NCBI RefSeq assembly: GCF_000499845.2
Contig: NC_023754.2
Coordinates: forward strand, 17,982,111-18,046,110
DNA length: 64,000 bases
Direction of reading: 5' to 3'
Origin: Phaseolus vulgaris
Taxonomy: Eukaryota; Streptophyta; Magnoliopsida; Fabales; Fabaceae
Part shown: in pieces, positions 50,992 to 63,790 of the stretch
Position numbering within the stretch: the stretch's first letter is position 1
How the letters are laid out: each line of letters starts with the position of its first letter
Notes under the pieces: model-generated
What the model was told of the DNA's origin: nothing
Database searches by the model: none
Seen by the model: only the letters and a program-made list of their open reading frames with translations
Translations under genes and position numbers: made by a program

Positions 50992-51828
50992 TTTATTCCT
51001 CTGATTTCTATTTTCTAACAAAAATTAAAAAAAAAATACAAAGTTAATTGATTGAAATTTAGTGATCATTATTAAAGCAAATGTATTCAATTCATTCGGG
51101 CAATGTAATTAGATGAGTCTCAATTCCGGTAGCCTAATTCATTCGATGGTTGAGTTAAGTGCATGTTGAATTATGTAACATTAAAACTTAAATAACATCA
51201 TTATATATGTAATTATATATTATCGTTGGTTTTCACCTGATTTCCATTAAGAAATCTTTCCCTATAATTTTCACACTCAGGTTTCTTTCAACAAAAGCAA
51301 ACAATAACTATGTTATCTTCTAGTGACCATTATGTTGGAATAGAAACTAGAAAATGATATTTAATGCATTAATTTTTTTTTTATCAAAATGCATTTAATC
51401 ATGGATATGTTTTAAATTTAATATCTAACGAGTGAAATAGATTGATGTCTTAAACTCTTTAAAAAAACATAATTTTGGTTTATAAAAGAGTGTTTTGGAA
51501 GTTTTACTTTACCTATTTGCATGCATGGTCAATAACAATGAAAATAATAAATATTTGTTACGAGGGAAATTAAAAGAATTGACATCCACATTTATTTTCA
51601 AAAATAAATTTGAAATACCAGTTAATTATCTTTTTTTACCTGATTATGATTTGAAAATTACGGTGTTATATATAATACTTATTCTCTTTAACATTTTTTT
51701 TGAAAAAAGAAAAAGCTAGCACCCGACAATTCTCGTACCATAAAGTTATATAATTGAAAGCCATTGAATGAGATTGTTATTTTTTTTTTTTTAAAAAAAA
51801 ATCGTTGTTGTGTTATATACGCACACAC

Positions 51829-51881
<53 letters not shown>

Positions 51882-53954
51882 TTTTACTTATATATATTGT
51901 CATGTATTTAAAAAGTATTAAATAAAAACTGATATCCCTGGAAAAGTTATTTCTATTTATTTAAAAATGCTCAATCTTAAAATTAGTTACACGAAAATTA
52001 AAATAAATTTGATCTTGCCCTAAATCTCACATGAATAATAAACTATTTTTGCAACATTATATAGTTAGTTAGATTATTTTTAAATTTAATTAGTAACTCT
52101 AAAATTTAAAAAAAAAAATAGAAATCGATGCATTTTGTTTGCCAAACATTGTTGTTGAATATACTTTTTACTACAAAATTTCCTGTTATACTTTTTTGTG
52201 CATACTAATAATAATACAACTGAAACCTAATGTAAATTAATAGAACACTGACTATTAGTCCTATATTTATATAAGTTAGATATCCCTTAAATATTTTCAA
52301 TAATTTATTTTTTTTTATCGATAAAAGAAACTAGATAGTCGTAGTGTTTTTATTTTTCTGTAGTAAATTGTTTTCTGGTACCAGTAAAATAAATAACAAA
52401 TTTAACCCTACAAAATGTGAATATATCTTACATTTTTTTCCTATTATTTTATTTTGTTTATTGTACCCATCTTTTTCACACCTTTCCAATCCTGTAACAT
52501 TATTTTGTCTATTTTGATATGTTCGTTTGGCTATCTTGGGTCAGGTGAACCTGTACTAGGAAAATGAAGTTATTCCAATACCTAATATTTTTAGGTTTAA
52601 TTACTTATTTTATTCTATCATTTTTTTAATTTAATATTTATTCCAATACCTGTTTTCAAATCTGTGGCATTTTAATTTGATAAAAAAAGGTAAATTCCCC
52701 ATCATTTTTTTTGGTCTTGGGGGAGATTCCTCATCACTTAACTAATAAATAATCGCATATTTAGAGAGATTTTACTTTCATGCAACATGATGTCAAATAA
52801 TTTGTTTTTATACGATAATAGATTCAAGTATTTATTCTTAAGTAGGAGGAAATCTTTGCAATCATGTCACTTTATTTATTGATTTACTTATATTTTCTTA
52901 ATCTCTTGGCATGCCCTATATTATGTATGTTGATGATTTTAATCTTTCAAATTTAAAGTGTATTAATTTGGTAATGCATAAAGGATTTGATATGAGACAC
53001 AATTAAACTTACACTTTATCCATGTTTGGAGGAGCTAATTAAAAATAAATAATTAAGTGTAGTTTTTTTTAAAATGGTAGATAAAAAATAGAAGTTGGGA
53101 TTGTGGTGAGATGAATGAATATTAAGTTAGATTAGGCATGGAGTGTGTTGTGTTCCTTTTTGTGTAAGTAAATCCCAAAAAGCAAAAAGAAAGAGAGAAA
53201 AAGAAAAGAAAAGAAAAGAAAAGAGAACAAAAGGTCCCTATTAGACCCAAAAGCTTGACATTGACCCTCTCTTACCCCCCATCCCATATGCTTCAGTGGG
53301 CACAGCATCTCTCTCACTGTGAAAGACAAGCACTCACAAAACTTTTCAAACAGAATATAACTAAATTAATTAATAATACATAATTAGAAATTAAAATAGA
53401 TAGATCCATATATGCACACTTCAAATCTTTACTCTCTTCCTTTCTCCCATCACAACCCAACCCAAGAGAAGAGAATCTATGCCCACCATGTGTTTCATCC
53501 ATCGCCAAACACAATGACCCCACTCATCATTTTTTTCTCTCTCAACAAACCTATTCTCCAACTTATTAACCACTTCTATATTTATATACATATATTCTTC
53601 AAAACATTATCAAAATAAACTATTCTAAAAATCAATCTTTTTTTTTTTTACTTTTAATATGGGGGAAAACTCAACTATGTACGAATTATGTCCAACTTTA
53701 TCCGTACATCTAATGTCGTATGTATTATTATGTTAATCTCAAAACTATGTTTTCTATGATATAAATCTTACTTAAAATTCTATTGTTTTAATTATGATCA
53801 TAAGCTTAGATCTTGAATGAATGGTCTGTTTTGGAAGGCTTAAGCAATTGTGTAAATTTGAGAGATTAATAAGAAAAAGTGAAATTTATTTAGTTATGAT
53901 GTGTGGGAATATATAACTGTTGAAACAGAAATTAAAAATAAAAATATGGTAAAA
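50992..53954. other. A/T-rich spacer upstream of the SMXL gene
   Basis: There is no supported gene. It contains an (AAT)n microsatellite at 51831-51881 and a short (AAAAG)n run at about 53192-53226. The last part (about 53260-53640) is less A/T-biased and pyrimidine-rich and may hold promoter elements of the gene at 54289. Confidence 0.5.
51831..51881. repeat. (AAT)n microsatellite
   Basis: About 17 uninterrupted AAT units. Confidence 0.95.
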
Positions 53955-54288
53955 AGAAAATGGTCATCTCCCCACAAAAACAGCAGCATCCTCTTCTCTT
54001 CATGATGAACTACTTCAACACTTGCAAGCCTCACTCACTCACTTCACTCGCTCTCTCCCATCATCATCATCATCATCTTCTTCTTCTTCTTCTTCTACTT
54101 CTTCTCTCTTCTCTTCTTTCAACTTTTCCTTCTCCCAATAACCACTTTCTCTCTCAACTCCATACCAAAAAACATCACATAAACACTTTTCTTATCACCG
54201 TATTCTTCTTCTTCTTATTATTATTATTGTTAATATACTTATAATTATAATAATAAAAAAACATTTTTTGCATATATGCTCGCCGGCG
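53955..54288 (+). promoter_or_regulatory. Probable CT-rich 5' leader of the SMXL gene
   Basis: The stretch before the SMXL start codon is rich in TCTTC and TCA trinucleotide runs (54058-54125), typical of plant 5' UTRs. An upstream ATG at 53960 opens a 94-codon frame that ends at 54244, before the main start. If transcribed, it would be an upstream ORF. The transcription start cannot be fixed from sequence. Confidence 0.35.
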
Positions 54289-57200
54289 ATGCCGACGCCG
54301 GTAAGCACCGCGAGGCAGTGTTTGACGGACGAGGCGGCGCGTGCGCTCGACGATGCCGTCACGGTTGCCCGCCGCCGCAGCCACGCCCAGACCACCTCCC
54401 TCCACGCCGTCTCCGCGCTCCTCTCGCTCCCCTCCGCAACGCTTCGCGACGCCTGCGCTCGCTGCCGGAGTTGCTCCTACTCCCCCCGTCTCCAGTTCCG
54501 CGCCCTCGAGCTCTCCGTCGGCGTCTCCCTCGACCGCCTCCCCACAACAAAAACTGCCGGCGGGTCGGACGGCGGTTCTGGCGACGAGGGTCCCCCTGTC
54601 TCGAACTCCCTCATGGCCGCCATAAAGCGCTCCCAGGCAAACCAGCGGCGCCACCCGGATAGCTTCCACCTTATGCAGATGATGCAGCAACAGCAGCATC
54701 AAACGACGTCGTTGCTGAAAGTCGAACTCAAGCACTTCATTCTCTCTATTCTCGACGACCCTATCGTGAGTCGTGTCTTCGGCGAAGCCGGTTTCAGAAG
54801 CTACGACATCAAGCTCGCGCTTCTTCAACCACCTCCACCTTCAAGAATCTTCTCGCGGTTAACCCCTCCGGTTTTCCTCTGCAACCTCGAACCGGTACAG
54901 AAGACCGGTTCGCGGCTTGACGAGAATTGCCGCAGAATCGTGGAGGTAGTGACGAGGAAGAGCAAAAGGAACCCTCTTTTGATGGGGATGTACGCGAAAA
55001 CCGCTCTGAAGAGCTTCATCGAATGCGTGGAAAGTCGTAAAGGTGGGGTCTTGCCCTGTGAGCTGAATGGGTTGAGTGTAGTTTCGGTGGAGAAGGAGAT
55101 TGGGGAGTTCTTGAGGGAAGGTGGGAGCGGAGGGAAGATTTTCGAGGATGTGGGTCGTTTGGTGGAGCAGTGTTCTGGTGCTGGGGTTGTTGTGTGTTTT
55201 GGGGAGATTGAGCTTTTTGTCGGGGGGAATGAGGAGGGTGTTGGTTTTGTGGTTTCGCAGTTGACGAGGTTGTTGGGTGTTCATCTTGGGAAGGTGTGGT
55301 TGGTGGGCGTGGCGGGAACCTCGGAGGCCTATTCTAAGTTCCTGAGGTTGTTCCCTACAGTGGACAAGGATTGGGATCTGCATCTCCTGACCATGACCTC
55401 TGCCACCCCTTTCATGGAAGGACTCTACCCCAAGTCCAGGTGGGTTTCTTTCTCACTTTCTCCTTTCTTTATTATTGCTTCCTTTTCCTTCCTTCTTTCC
55501 CCTTTCTTGTACTCTCTTCTCTTTAGTTCAAAATTGGAACCTTTCTGTACTATTTATTTAGTTTATTTTGGGTTGGGGTTGGGGTTAATAAATAACAATA
55601 ATAAAAAATAATATTAATATATTGTTTCAAAAGGTATTGGTGTGTTTAGATGTGTGTGTAGGTGTAACATGGTTTTCTGTCTGAGGAAAAAGTTGACAAA
55701 CAAATTATCAGGTGTAAATTCAAGGTTTCTGACTAGTCTGTTGTGTGTTGAAATCTTTCACTCCCTTCTTGACTTAATTTTATGATCCCATTTGTTTGCT
55801 GCTTTTCCCTTTCTTTGTCTTCCTTTAATCTGTCACTTTTAAGTTGTTTTGTTTGTTTGGTTTTGTGGAAACACAAAGGAAGGGGTTGGTTTTTTTAATG
55901 TTACTTAATTATAATTAAATTTTAATCTACCTCACTGATATGGGGGTGACCAAGAAATTATTATATAGTCAGAATTATCATTACATAGTCTTGAATCTGA
56001 TTAAACTTCACTTAACTTGTAAGTGAGTTTTTTAATTTAGGAGAAAAATTTCATAATTTTTGAGTGTGGTAAAGTTCATGATTCAATTTGTTTTGTTTTG
56101 ATAGAGAAATTGATTCTTCTTCACTCTTAATAGATTTGGTGTGATGTACACTATGTATTGGGAACGAGTCAATCTGAATCCTGAAAGTTTTCCTCTAATT
56201 TATGGGGTTTTGGCCAATTACGTTCATACATTCTGGAATGGTCGCTTTCAGTCTTCATTAGCATGATCTACACCTTGGCATGTAGAGAATCTGCAGAGAT
56301 TTATATATGTAGGCTTGCTCTGTAATAAATGTTATTTCTACCGGCAGGCTTTTCGGCTGAAAGCTGTAATAAATGCTTCTTCTTTTTCAGTTTTTCTGCA
56401 CCCCTGGCCCACGGGCCCCTCCACTCCTTTGGGTTATGAGCATATTTAGACTCTCTCTCTCTCTGAATGGTACCTTAAAGATGGTTTTTTATAGAGCCCA
56501 TCAAGCTTCATAGCCTCTTGGGATGAATATATATAGGTTGTTGCTTTCTACACTTCAAAAGTATTTATCCTCACCCTTTTTCATTGTAAACTAGGTATGT
56601 CAGAATGTAAAAACTGCATCCTCTCTCTCCAAACATTTCCATATTAGAGACAATTTTGGTCTAGTTAGTAAGTAGGATACTCCTGTTCTACAAGGTTATG
56701 ACTTTGAATCTTCATACTAATGTGAGGATCTTGTTGCTAGATAATATTTAATTACTTATTTAAGTCTTCCTTTCTGAACCTTTAGACTTGTTCTGATTCT
56801 GGTGAGCTTTTGTGAACTAACATAAGTTTTTTTTGTTTCTAAAAGAAATTTTTTGGTGGGTGTTATGATGCTTTAAAAGTCTATCTCATCATGTGCAATG
56901 TAGCTTCTGACAGTTCTGTGCCTATTGGATATAAAAGTTCACACACACTTGATGGTAAACTTGCAGCTTGATGGGGTCCTTTGTGCCATTTGGTGGGTTC
57001 TTTTCTACACCTTCTGAGTTGAAAAATCCTGTTAGCTGTAGGAATGCATCATCTTTAACACGGTGTGACACATGCAATGAAAAGTGTGAACAAGAAGTTG
57101 CTGATATTTTGAGGGTAGGCCCTGCTACTTCAGCATCTGGTTACTCAACGAGCTTGCCTTGGTTACAAAAGGTGAATGTGGAGACAGATAGAGGATTGGA

Positions 57201-60200
57201 TGTGGCAAAGGTGTGTGTTATGATCACCTAATCTTGTTTTCCCTTCTTCAATGCATGCTGAGACATTCACATGTTTTCACACATACTTGCAACATCTTGG
57301 GGGAATTGCTGTACTGAACTGACCCACTAAAATAATTTAGAGGTACGGAATAATAATAAATGCTACCTCCCTACAGTGGTGAAAAAATAACACATTTTTC
57401 CCCATATAAAGACAACAGGGTGGTAGTACAGAGATCTAGGTGTAGTGAACTATAAGATAGTAGTTTTCCTCTAATATATTGTTGTTCTCAGAATTCTTGT
57501 TTTCTTTCTGTGGAGGCTATGGCTTTTGTTACTCAAGTCTCTGGAAGTTGATCAAGGCATGAAAACATGCTCTAACATTTATATGTTTTTAAATTTTTAG
57601 TACTTTGGTCCTACCTTATACACATGCAATGAGTAGGGATTGGACCTAGGTGTAAGGTGGGTGCTGTAGCTTTAGCACTTCCAAATCCTAAATACTTCCC
57701 TGTAGCGTGGACCCTCTCCTGGTTTATAAGATTTTGCACCATAAGCTTTCTCTCTGTGTTCGTGTCTGCATTGGTTGAAAGGACTTTGAGTTGAGTATTG
57801 TGAAATGAGAAAATTTTACTCTATCTTTATACCAGAAAAACTCATGTAGAACATATGGAGAAGTTCTTTTAAAATATTCTATCAAGAAGAAATATTGTAA
57901 ATTACTAAATGACACAGAAAATGATCAATTTATTCCTCTGAACTTATACATGCTCCTTCAACAATTTTGGTCATTTAATTAGTCCCTCAAAGATTTAAAT
58001 CGTCACCATATTTATCCTCCAAAGGTGTTATAACATTAGTCTTTTAAAGATTTAACTTCTCTCCAAATTATTCTCTCAAAGATCTAGACTGACACCATAT
58101 TGATAAAATGGTGGAAATCAAGAATTTCATGAATTAATTTGGCAATATATTTAGTCTGAGGGGAAAGATTTAAAACATCATCATTGTTATTATGTTAGAC
58201 TAATTTGGTGATGATAATGGCGAAACTAATTTGTTGAAAATATTTTCGAAGAACTTGCTGTGTTGAGGACTAAACTGGGGGCTCTCTATATATAACATTG
58301 TGTTTTCTCATGTCAAGCTGTGATTATTCGTATTCCTTCATGTTCATGCACTTTTCTTTCTTTTAAAATTCTTGGATACACTATTTTCAGTGATCTTGTT
58401 TTACATCATGTGCCATGCTTCATTGATACAATTTGTGGCTGCTGTATTTATTTAAGAATGAACTTCATCGTCCAGTGCAGACTAATGAAGAAAACTCAAG
58501 TTTGAATGGGAAGATCTTAGGATTGCAAAGGAAATGGAGTGATATTTGTCAACGTCTTCATCAAAACCGATCATTACCCGAGTTTGATATTTCTAGAACA
58601 AGGTTCCAAGTTCCTTCCCTTGAGGGGTTTCAATTTGGTCCAGGGTGTAGTAGCAAAGGTCCATCCCATAGTGAAATCCAATATTCTAAAATTTCTTGCA
58701 TGTCTATTGAGTCGCAAAATGCATTTCCATTTAAACAGATATTACCAGTTTCAGTACCTTTTGACACTGTTAGCATCACTGATGAAGCAGATCACATAGC
58801 AAAAGTTTCTAAGAGTGATATGCATAGTACTTGGGTTTCTCCTTCCCCTAAGGCCAATTTGAGCCTACTTGATCACACATCATCTTCATCCTTGACTCCT
58901 GTGACCACTGATTTGGGATTGGGAACTATATATAAATCAGCCACTCATGAGCCAGACACCCCAAAACTAAGTGATCACAAGAAGCATCTTCACAACTTGC
59001 CAGATTCCCTTTCAAGTGATTTTAATCCTAAGAATGAGTGTAGTTCACACCAAATTGCTAGATCTTCTTCATGCTCGGGTCCAAATCTAGAAGGCAATTT
59101 TGAAACGGTGGATTTCAAGTCACTGTACCATCTTCTCACTGAAAAGGTTGGGTGGCAGGATGAGGCCATATATGCTATCAATCAAACTGTGTCGCGTTGT
59201 AGATCTGGTGCTGGAAAGCGTAGTAGTGGCTCACATGTTAGAGCAGACATATGGCTTGCATTCCTTGGACCTGATAGACTTGGGAAAAGAAAACTTGCTT
59301 CAGCACTTGCTGAGATTTTATTTGGAAACAAACAAAGCTTGATCACTGTGGATTTGAGCTCTCAAGACAAGTGTTACCCATCAAACTCGATTTTTGAATT
59401 CCAAGATTCTTATTGTCATGATGTGCTTATGAGGAAGACAGTTGTGGACTATATTGCTTGGGAGTTGAGTAAAAAGCCACATTCAGTTGTCTTCATTGAT
59501 AATGTAGATCAAGCAGATTTTGTAGTGCAGAATAGTTTGTTCCAAGCAATAAGAACAGGTAAATTCTCGTACTCGCATGGAAGGGAAATCAGCATCAACA
59601 ATGCAATATTTATTGTAACCTCTAGTGTGTTTAAAGGCAGTGGCTCTTTGAATTTGGAGGAGGATCCTAAGATGTTCCAAGAGGAAAGAATCCTAGAAGC
59701 TAAAAGGTGTCAAATGCAATTATCACTAGGAGATTCTTCCCAGGATGTCTCCAAAAGGAGTGGTTGCACTAGTGTGAAGGTTGCTCAAAGAAAAGGGACC
59801 TCCAAAACAACAATACTGAATAAAAGAAAGCTAGTAGAAAGTGGTGATTCTGCAGAGAAAGCATCATGCAAGACACTGAAGCAGGTCATGGAGGCATCGA
59901 GGTCCTATCTGGATCTTAACATGCCTCTGGAGGAGGTTGAAGAGGACAACAATTACAATGACTACGAAACTGAATCCATAGTTGAAAACTGTGGATCCTG
60001 GTTAAATGACTTGTGTGATCAAGTTGATGAAAAAGTTGTTTTTAAGCCATTCAATTTTGATTCTCTTGCTGAGCAAATAATAAAAAGCATTGACATACAA
60101 TTTCAAAAGATGTTTGGGTCAGAATTTATGCTGGAAATTGAGTATGAGGTGATGACACAGATTCTTGCAGCTGCTTGGTTATCTGACAAGAAAAAAGCAT

Positions 60201-60364
60201 TGGAAGATTGGGTTGAACATGTTCTTGGCAGAAGCTTTGCTGAAGCTCAACAGAAGTACCACTTTGCACCAGAATGTGTGATGAAACTTGTTAACTGTGA
60301 AAGAATTTTTTTGGAAGATCAATCTCCTGGAGTATGCCTTCCAGCTAGAATTAACTTGAACTGA
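54289..60364 (+). CDS. SMXL6/7: SMXL6/7/8-clade (D53-like) strigolactone-signalling repressor, three exons
   Basis: The exons are 54289-55439, 56967-57210 and 58481-60364, joining in frame to 1092 residues. Splice sites are AG|GTGGGT...TTGCAG|CT and AAAG|GTGTGT...GTGCAG|AC. The start MPTPVSTARQCL is the conserved family N-terminus; the ATG seven codons upstream is ignored. The domains are a double Clp-N region (about 1-190), a degenerate first ATPase-like region ending in exon 1, then a C-terminal ATPase-like half. That half has FKSLYHLLTEKVGWQDEAI, a P-loop-like GPDRLGKRK at 728-736, and an EAR motif LDLNM at 942-946 for TOPLESS binding. Known family role: nuclear co-repressor removed by D14-MAX2 ubiquitination when strigolactone is present. 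Oddity: the degron position reads MRKT (782-785) rather than RGKT. Clade is confident; SMXL6 versus SMXL7 is not. Confidence 0.93.
55440..56966 (+). other. Intron 1 of the SMXL gene
   Basis: 1527 bp, GT...AG, T-rich with a TTGCAG acceptor. It splits a Ser codon: K-S-S-L-M-G-S is restored across the junction, matching the family. I see no transposon or gene inside. Confidence 0.9.
57211..58480 (+). other. Intron 2 of the SMXL gene
   Basis: 1270 bp, GT...AG, phase 0, joining D-V-A-K to T-N-E-E. A patch at about 57950-58140 has diverged direct repeats around CTCAAAGATTTAAA and CACCATATT and looks like transposon-derived DNA. Confidence 0.85.
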
Positions 60365-62359
60365 ATTTTTGCTCACTATGTATTTTGTAATTACATGTAA
60401 AATGTAGCTTCTAGGATATAGCATTTGGTAGTCACTGGCATTTTTCGGCTAATCATCCCACAATTTTTTCTTTTTGTGGTGATCATTGTGATGCAATTCC
60501 TATGGTAAAAGAATGTGTATCTTCACAAGTTTTTTTTGTTAACCCCAATGTCTTTCTGCTCTCATCTTTCTTTTTTCATATAATATACTATGCTTACTTC
60601 TTCACCTATTCGAGTTCTGTGCCTTGTGTTTTTGGTTTAGATTACTATTATAATTCCAATTAAACTTCCTTCAAATTACTATTAATTTATTTTCCATCAC
60701 GTAATCTTCACTCGAATGTGGACTCTGGATGTACCAACCTGCCTATTATAATTATTTATCCGTTAATTTTTACATAATTCTCACTATTTATGATGCCATG
60801 CCATCTTTTGTTTAATAGTATTATACAACTTTTGTTACGTATAATTTTAGTAATTCTCGTGAAAAAACAAGAAGGGTCCTTTTAACATAATTTTTCCTTC
60901 TTAATTATGTTATTTATTTATTTATTTATTAAACTTAAATTGAAGGCCTTAAAATAATCGAAACCGAGTTTACTAACATTAGAATTAATCATTTATTAAT
61001 ATAAATAATACAGTTTAACAACATTTTTTTATCACAAATGTTCTTTCAATTTTTCTTATTTTATTTTATCCACTTATTAATTTTTCTTTTTTGTACACAT
61101 AAGTGAATCCCAATTAATATGATATTGGTTTTTTTCTCTCCAAGTGAATGCAATTTTTTTTTAAAAAAATTGAAATTTTGGGATGCATTAATTGAAACTC
61201 TCAACATATAACTCAAACATGAAATTTTTTCTCCAATTCTCGAATTCCAGAATGAAGGACAAGTTTGGAAATTTAAAACTAAATCGGGTGCAGGTCACAA
61301 TTTATCGGTACAGGAAGAATTGGCGAAACTCTAATGTCTTCCTACTAAATAGGCCCAAGTAAAAAAAGTAAGTTTCTATTTACACTTCTTAATGTAGAAG
61401 TCCAACCCCAACTTAAGAAAGAAAAAAAAATCTAAAATTACTAAAATTTGAAACGCATATTACTTGTAATTTCTTCAAGCCACGTGCAATAAACAACACA
61501 AACAACGCACTGCGTGGGATATTCCATTAGTCAACCACGTTGGTCAACGTAATTAACAATAATTTGGATTTCCCAAAAGTACTTCTACGTTGTCGAATTT
61601 GAGAACAAAATAAGACAAAATGTCTCAAATAAAGAGGTAGGAATGTTTTTGATAAAGAATTAAAGATGTTATTAATTCAACTTCTGTTATTACAAAAAAA
61701 GTACACAAAATCATTAAAGATATCCAAAATCTATATAAAATAATCATCCATCATATTATTCACGTGCCCAACTTCATAATGTTATAAAAAAAATGTAAGT
61801 CTTATATTGGTTAAAGATAAATTATGAAAATATTATACAATTGAAGGACACCATTCATCTTAAAAATCGATTTTATATGCATGAGCTAAATACGGACACA
61901 GCAACCTAATTTCTATATAACATTAATTTTAAGTCTAGAGTTATACACAACAAAGAAACACAAGGTATGAGCAAATATGTAATAACCTATTTTACATGAG
62001 AAAGTTTTAAAATTAATAACGTTTTAAGTTTATGTTTAAGGGTATAATAAAAATTAATGAGTTTTTTTTTTTAAAATCATCGTCCCTTTAAAAATAAAAA
62101 TGTCTGAATTTCTTTATTTTTATTTCAAAAGTTTCTAGAGTTTTTTTTTTCATTCTTTTTGTATTTTGCAAGATTGGAAAATTGTTCTTCAGTTGGACTC
62201 TATCTCACTGACATTTCCTCATTAAAAATAGAGGAGAATGATCTCTAAAATCGAAAAGTGAAAAAAAAACTAATAAAAAAATTTATAAAAAAAAAATAAA
62301 AGAATATGAGATAACTTTACAACTTAGTGTTTCTAACATTCATTTTAATTAATATATAG
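60365..62359. other. Spacer downstream of the SMXL gene
   Basis: The first few hundred bases hold the SMXL 3' UTR; I cannot place the polyadenylation site. No other gene is visible. A patch near 61291-61320 (GGGTGCAGG, TACAGGAAGAA) resembles one end of the MITE at 12914-13139. Confidence 0.5.
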
Positions 62360-63790
62360 TGTTGGTAGCTAGTGAGACCTTGAAGTGATAAAGAGGAAAA
62401 AGAAAGAATATGTGCTTTTTAAGGTGGATTATGAGTAGACCTATGATTCAGTAAGTTGTGAGTTTATTTATTATATATTAAGAAGACTGGGTTTCAGTAG
62501 AAAGTAGATTGATTGGATAAAGAATTGTTTAGAGTCTTCTTTGATCTCAGTGCTAGTAAATGGTAGTCTAATTACTTAATTCAAACCAAAAAAAGGGTAT
62601 AAGACAACTAGACCCTTTAACACCCTTTTTCTTTCTCATTGTGGTCGAGGGACTAGCAGGGTGGTTAGACAGGTGGAAGAGAAAAGCTTATGGAAAGCAT
62701 TGAGATTGGTGATAGGCGGTTAAATGTGAGTATGTTGCAGATGATACTCTCTTTATCTGTAAAGCAAATACCTAGAGTGTGTTAACTTTAAACACATTTT
62801 TGAAGTGTTTTGAACTTGCCTTTGGTCTTAAAGTTAACTATTCTAAGAGTAAGGTTGGTGGAGTGGGTGTGAGCGCTAATCAGATTGTGTGCTTTGCAAC
62901 AATCCTTAATTGCGGATTTATGAAGGTATCTTTTACTTATCTGGGGTGATGGTTGGAGGGAATCATAAGAGGCGTACTTTTTGGGAAGGGGTGCTTGATA
63001 AGTTACGGTGCAAATTGGGATCTTGGAAATGTAATTTCCTCTCTCTAACTAGTAGATTATGCCTCATCAAATTTGTCCTTACCTCCCCACCGCTTTTCTA
63101 CATATCCATCTTTTGTATTCCAATTACTATATTGAAGGAAGTGAAAATGATTGAAAATAACTTTTTTTGGGGTTCGAGTTTAGAAGGAAGCAAAATAGCA
63201 TGGGTGGAATGAGATAAGGTTTGTGAGTCGAAAGATAAATGAGGTTTAGGGTTTATAGATATAAGAAGGTTTAATTATGCTCTTTTGGATAAATAGATTT
63301 GGAGACTTAAGTCTGAAAATAATAGTTTTTGGAATGATATTTTAGATTCTAAGTATGATGGTTGGAGGAACTTAAGGTCTCAGGTTAGTAGTAATAAGGA
63401 ATCTATTTGGTGGAGGGATATTATAAAAGTATGGAATTTATTGGAATGGGGGTAATGGCTTTGAAGACGACGGAAGGTGGGTAGTAGGAGATGGGAAAGA
63501 AATTAGGTTCTGGGAGAATAAGTGGGTGGATAATGAATCTTTAATGGTGATTGGACCCCATGTGTTTATGAAGTATTTGAAAAAATAATGTTTCAAGACT
63601 ATATATGTAACCTTTTGTCCAAGATTGAAAAGTTTGTTGTGTCTTCCTGTCCAGGTTTATGTTTATGTAGACTGATGTAGAAAGAATTGTTTAGCTCTCG
63701 GTTGGCTTAGCTTGGTTCAGATGCTGGTAATGATCCTTATTTTAAAGAAGGAGAAGGTTGTAGGGTGGTTCTTTTTGTGAGGGGGTGTTC
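62360..63790 (+). pseudogene. LINE (L1-type) reverse transcriptase and C-terminal relic
   Basis: Across frames this reads the second half of an L1-type polyprotein. It starts inside the RT at a SVLVAS block, then KVDYE, LGFSRKWIDWIKNCLESS, ISVLVNGS (about 62545-62570), a DPLTPFF-like block, and the catalytic YVADDTLF block near 62725-62750. Next are FGLKVNYSKSK, FTYLGVMVGGN near 62930, and the zinc-binding RT tail with LWRDI/WWRDIIKVW and FWENKWV near 63400-63530. There are numerous stops and at least two frameshifts. The longest open piece is 62910-63212. The 5' half is missing. The 3' end is not identifiable and may run to the window edge. Confidence 0.85.

Noticed and set aside
51688..51903. 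71-codon ORF with a long tyrosine run
   Set aside because: It is a translation of the (AAT)n microsatellite.
54268..54288. Start codon seven codons upstream of the chosen SMXL start
   Set aside because: Family members start at M-P-T-P-V; the extra seven residues are not part of the conserved N-terminus.
54175..54828. 217-codon open frame on the minus strand
   Set aside because: It is the antisense shadow of the G+C-rich SMXL exon 1 plus its leader. The opposite frame has the conserved Clp-N protein.
58433..58480. Upstream extension of the third SMXL exon to the ATG at 58433
   Set aside because: The 16 residues before the GTGCAG acceptor do not match the family, while splicing at 58481 joins exon 2 in phase 0 to conserved sequence.
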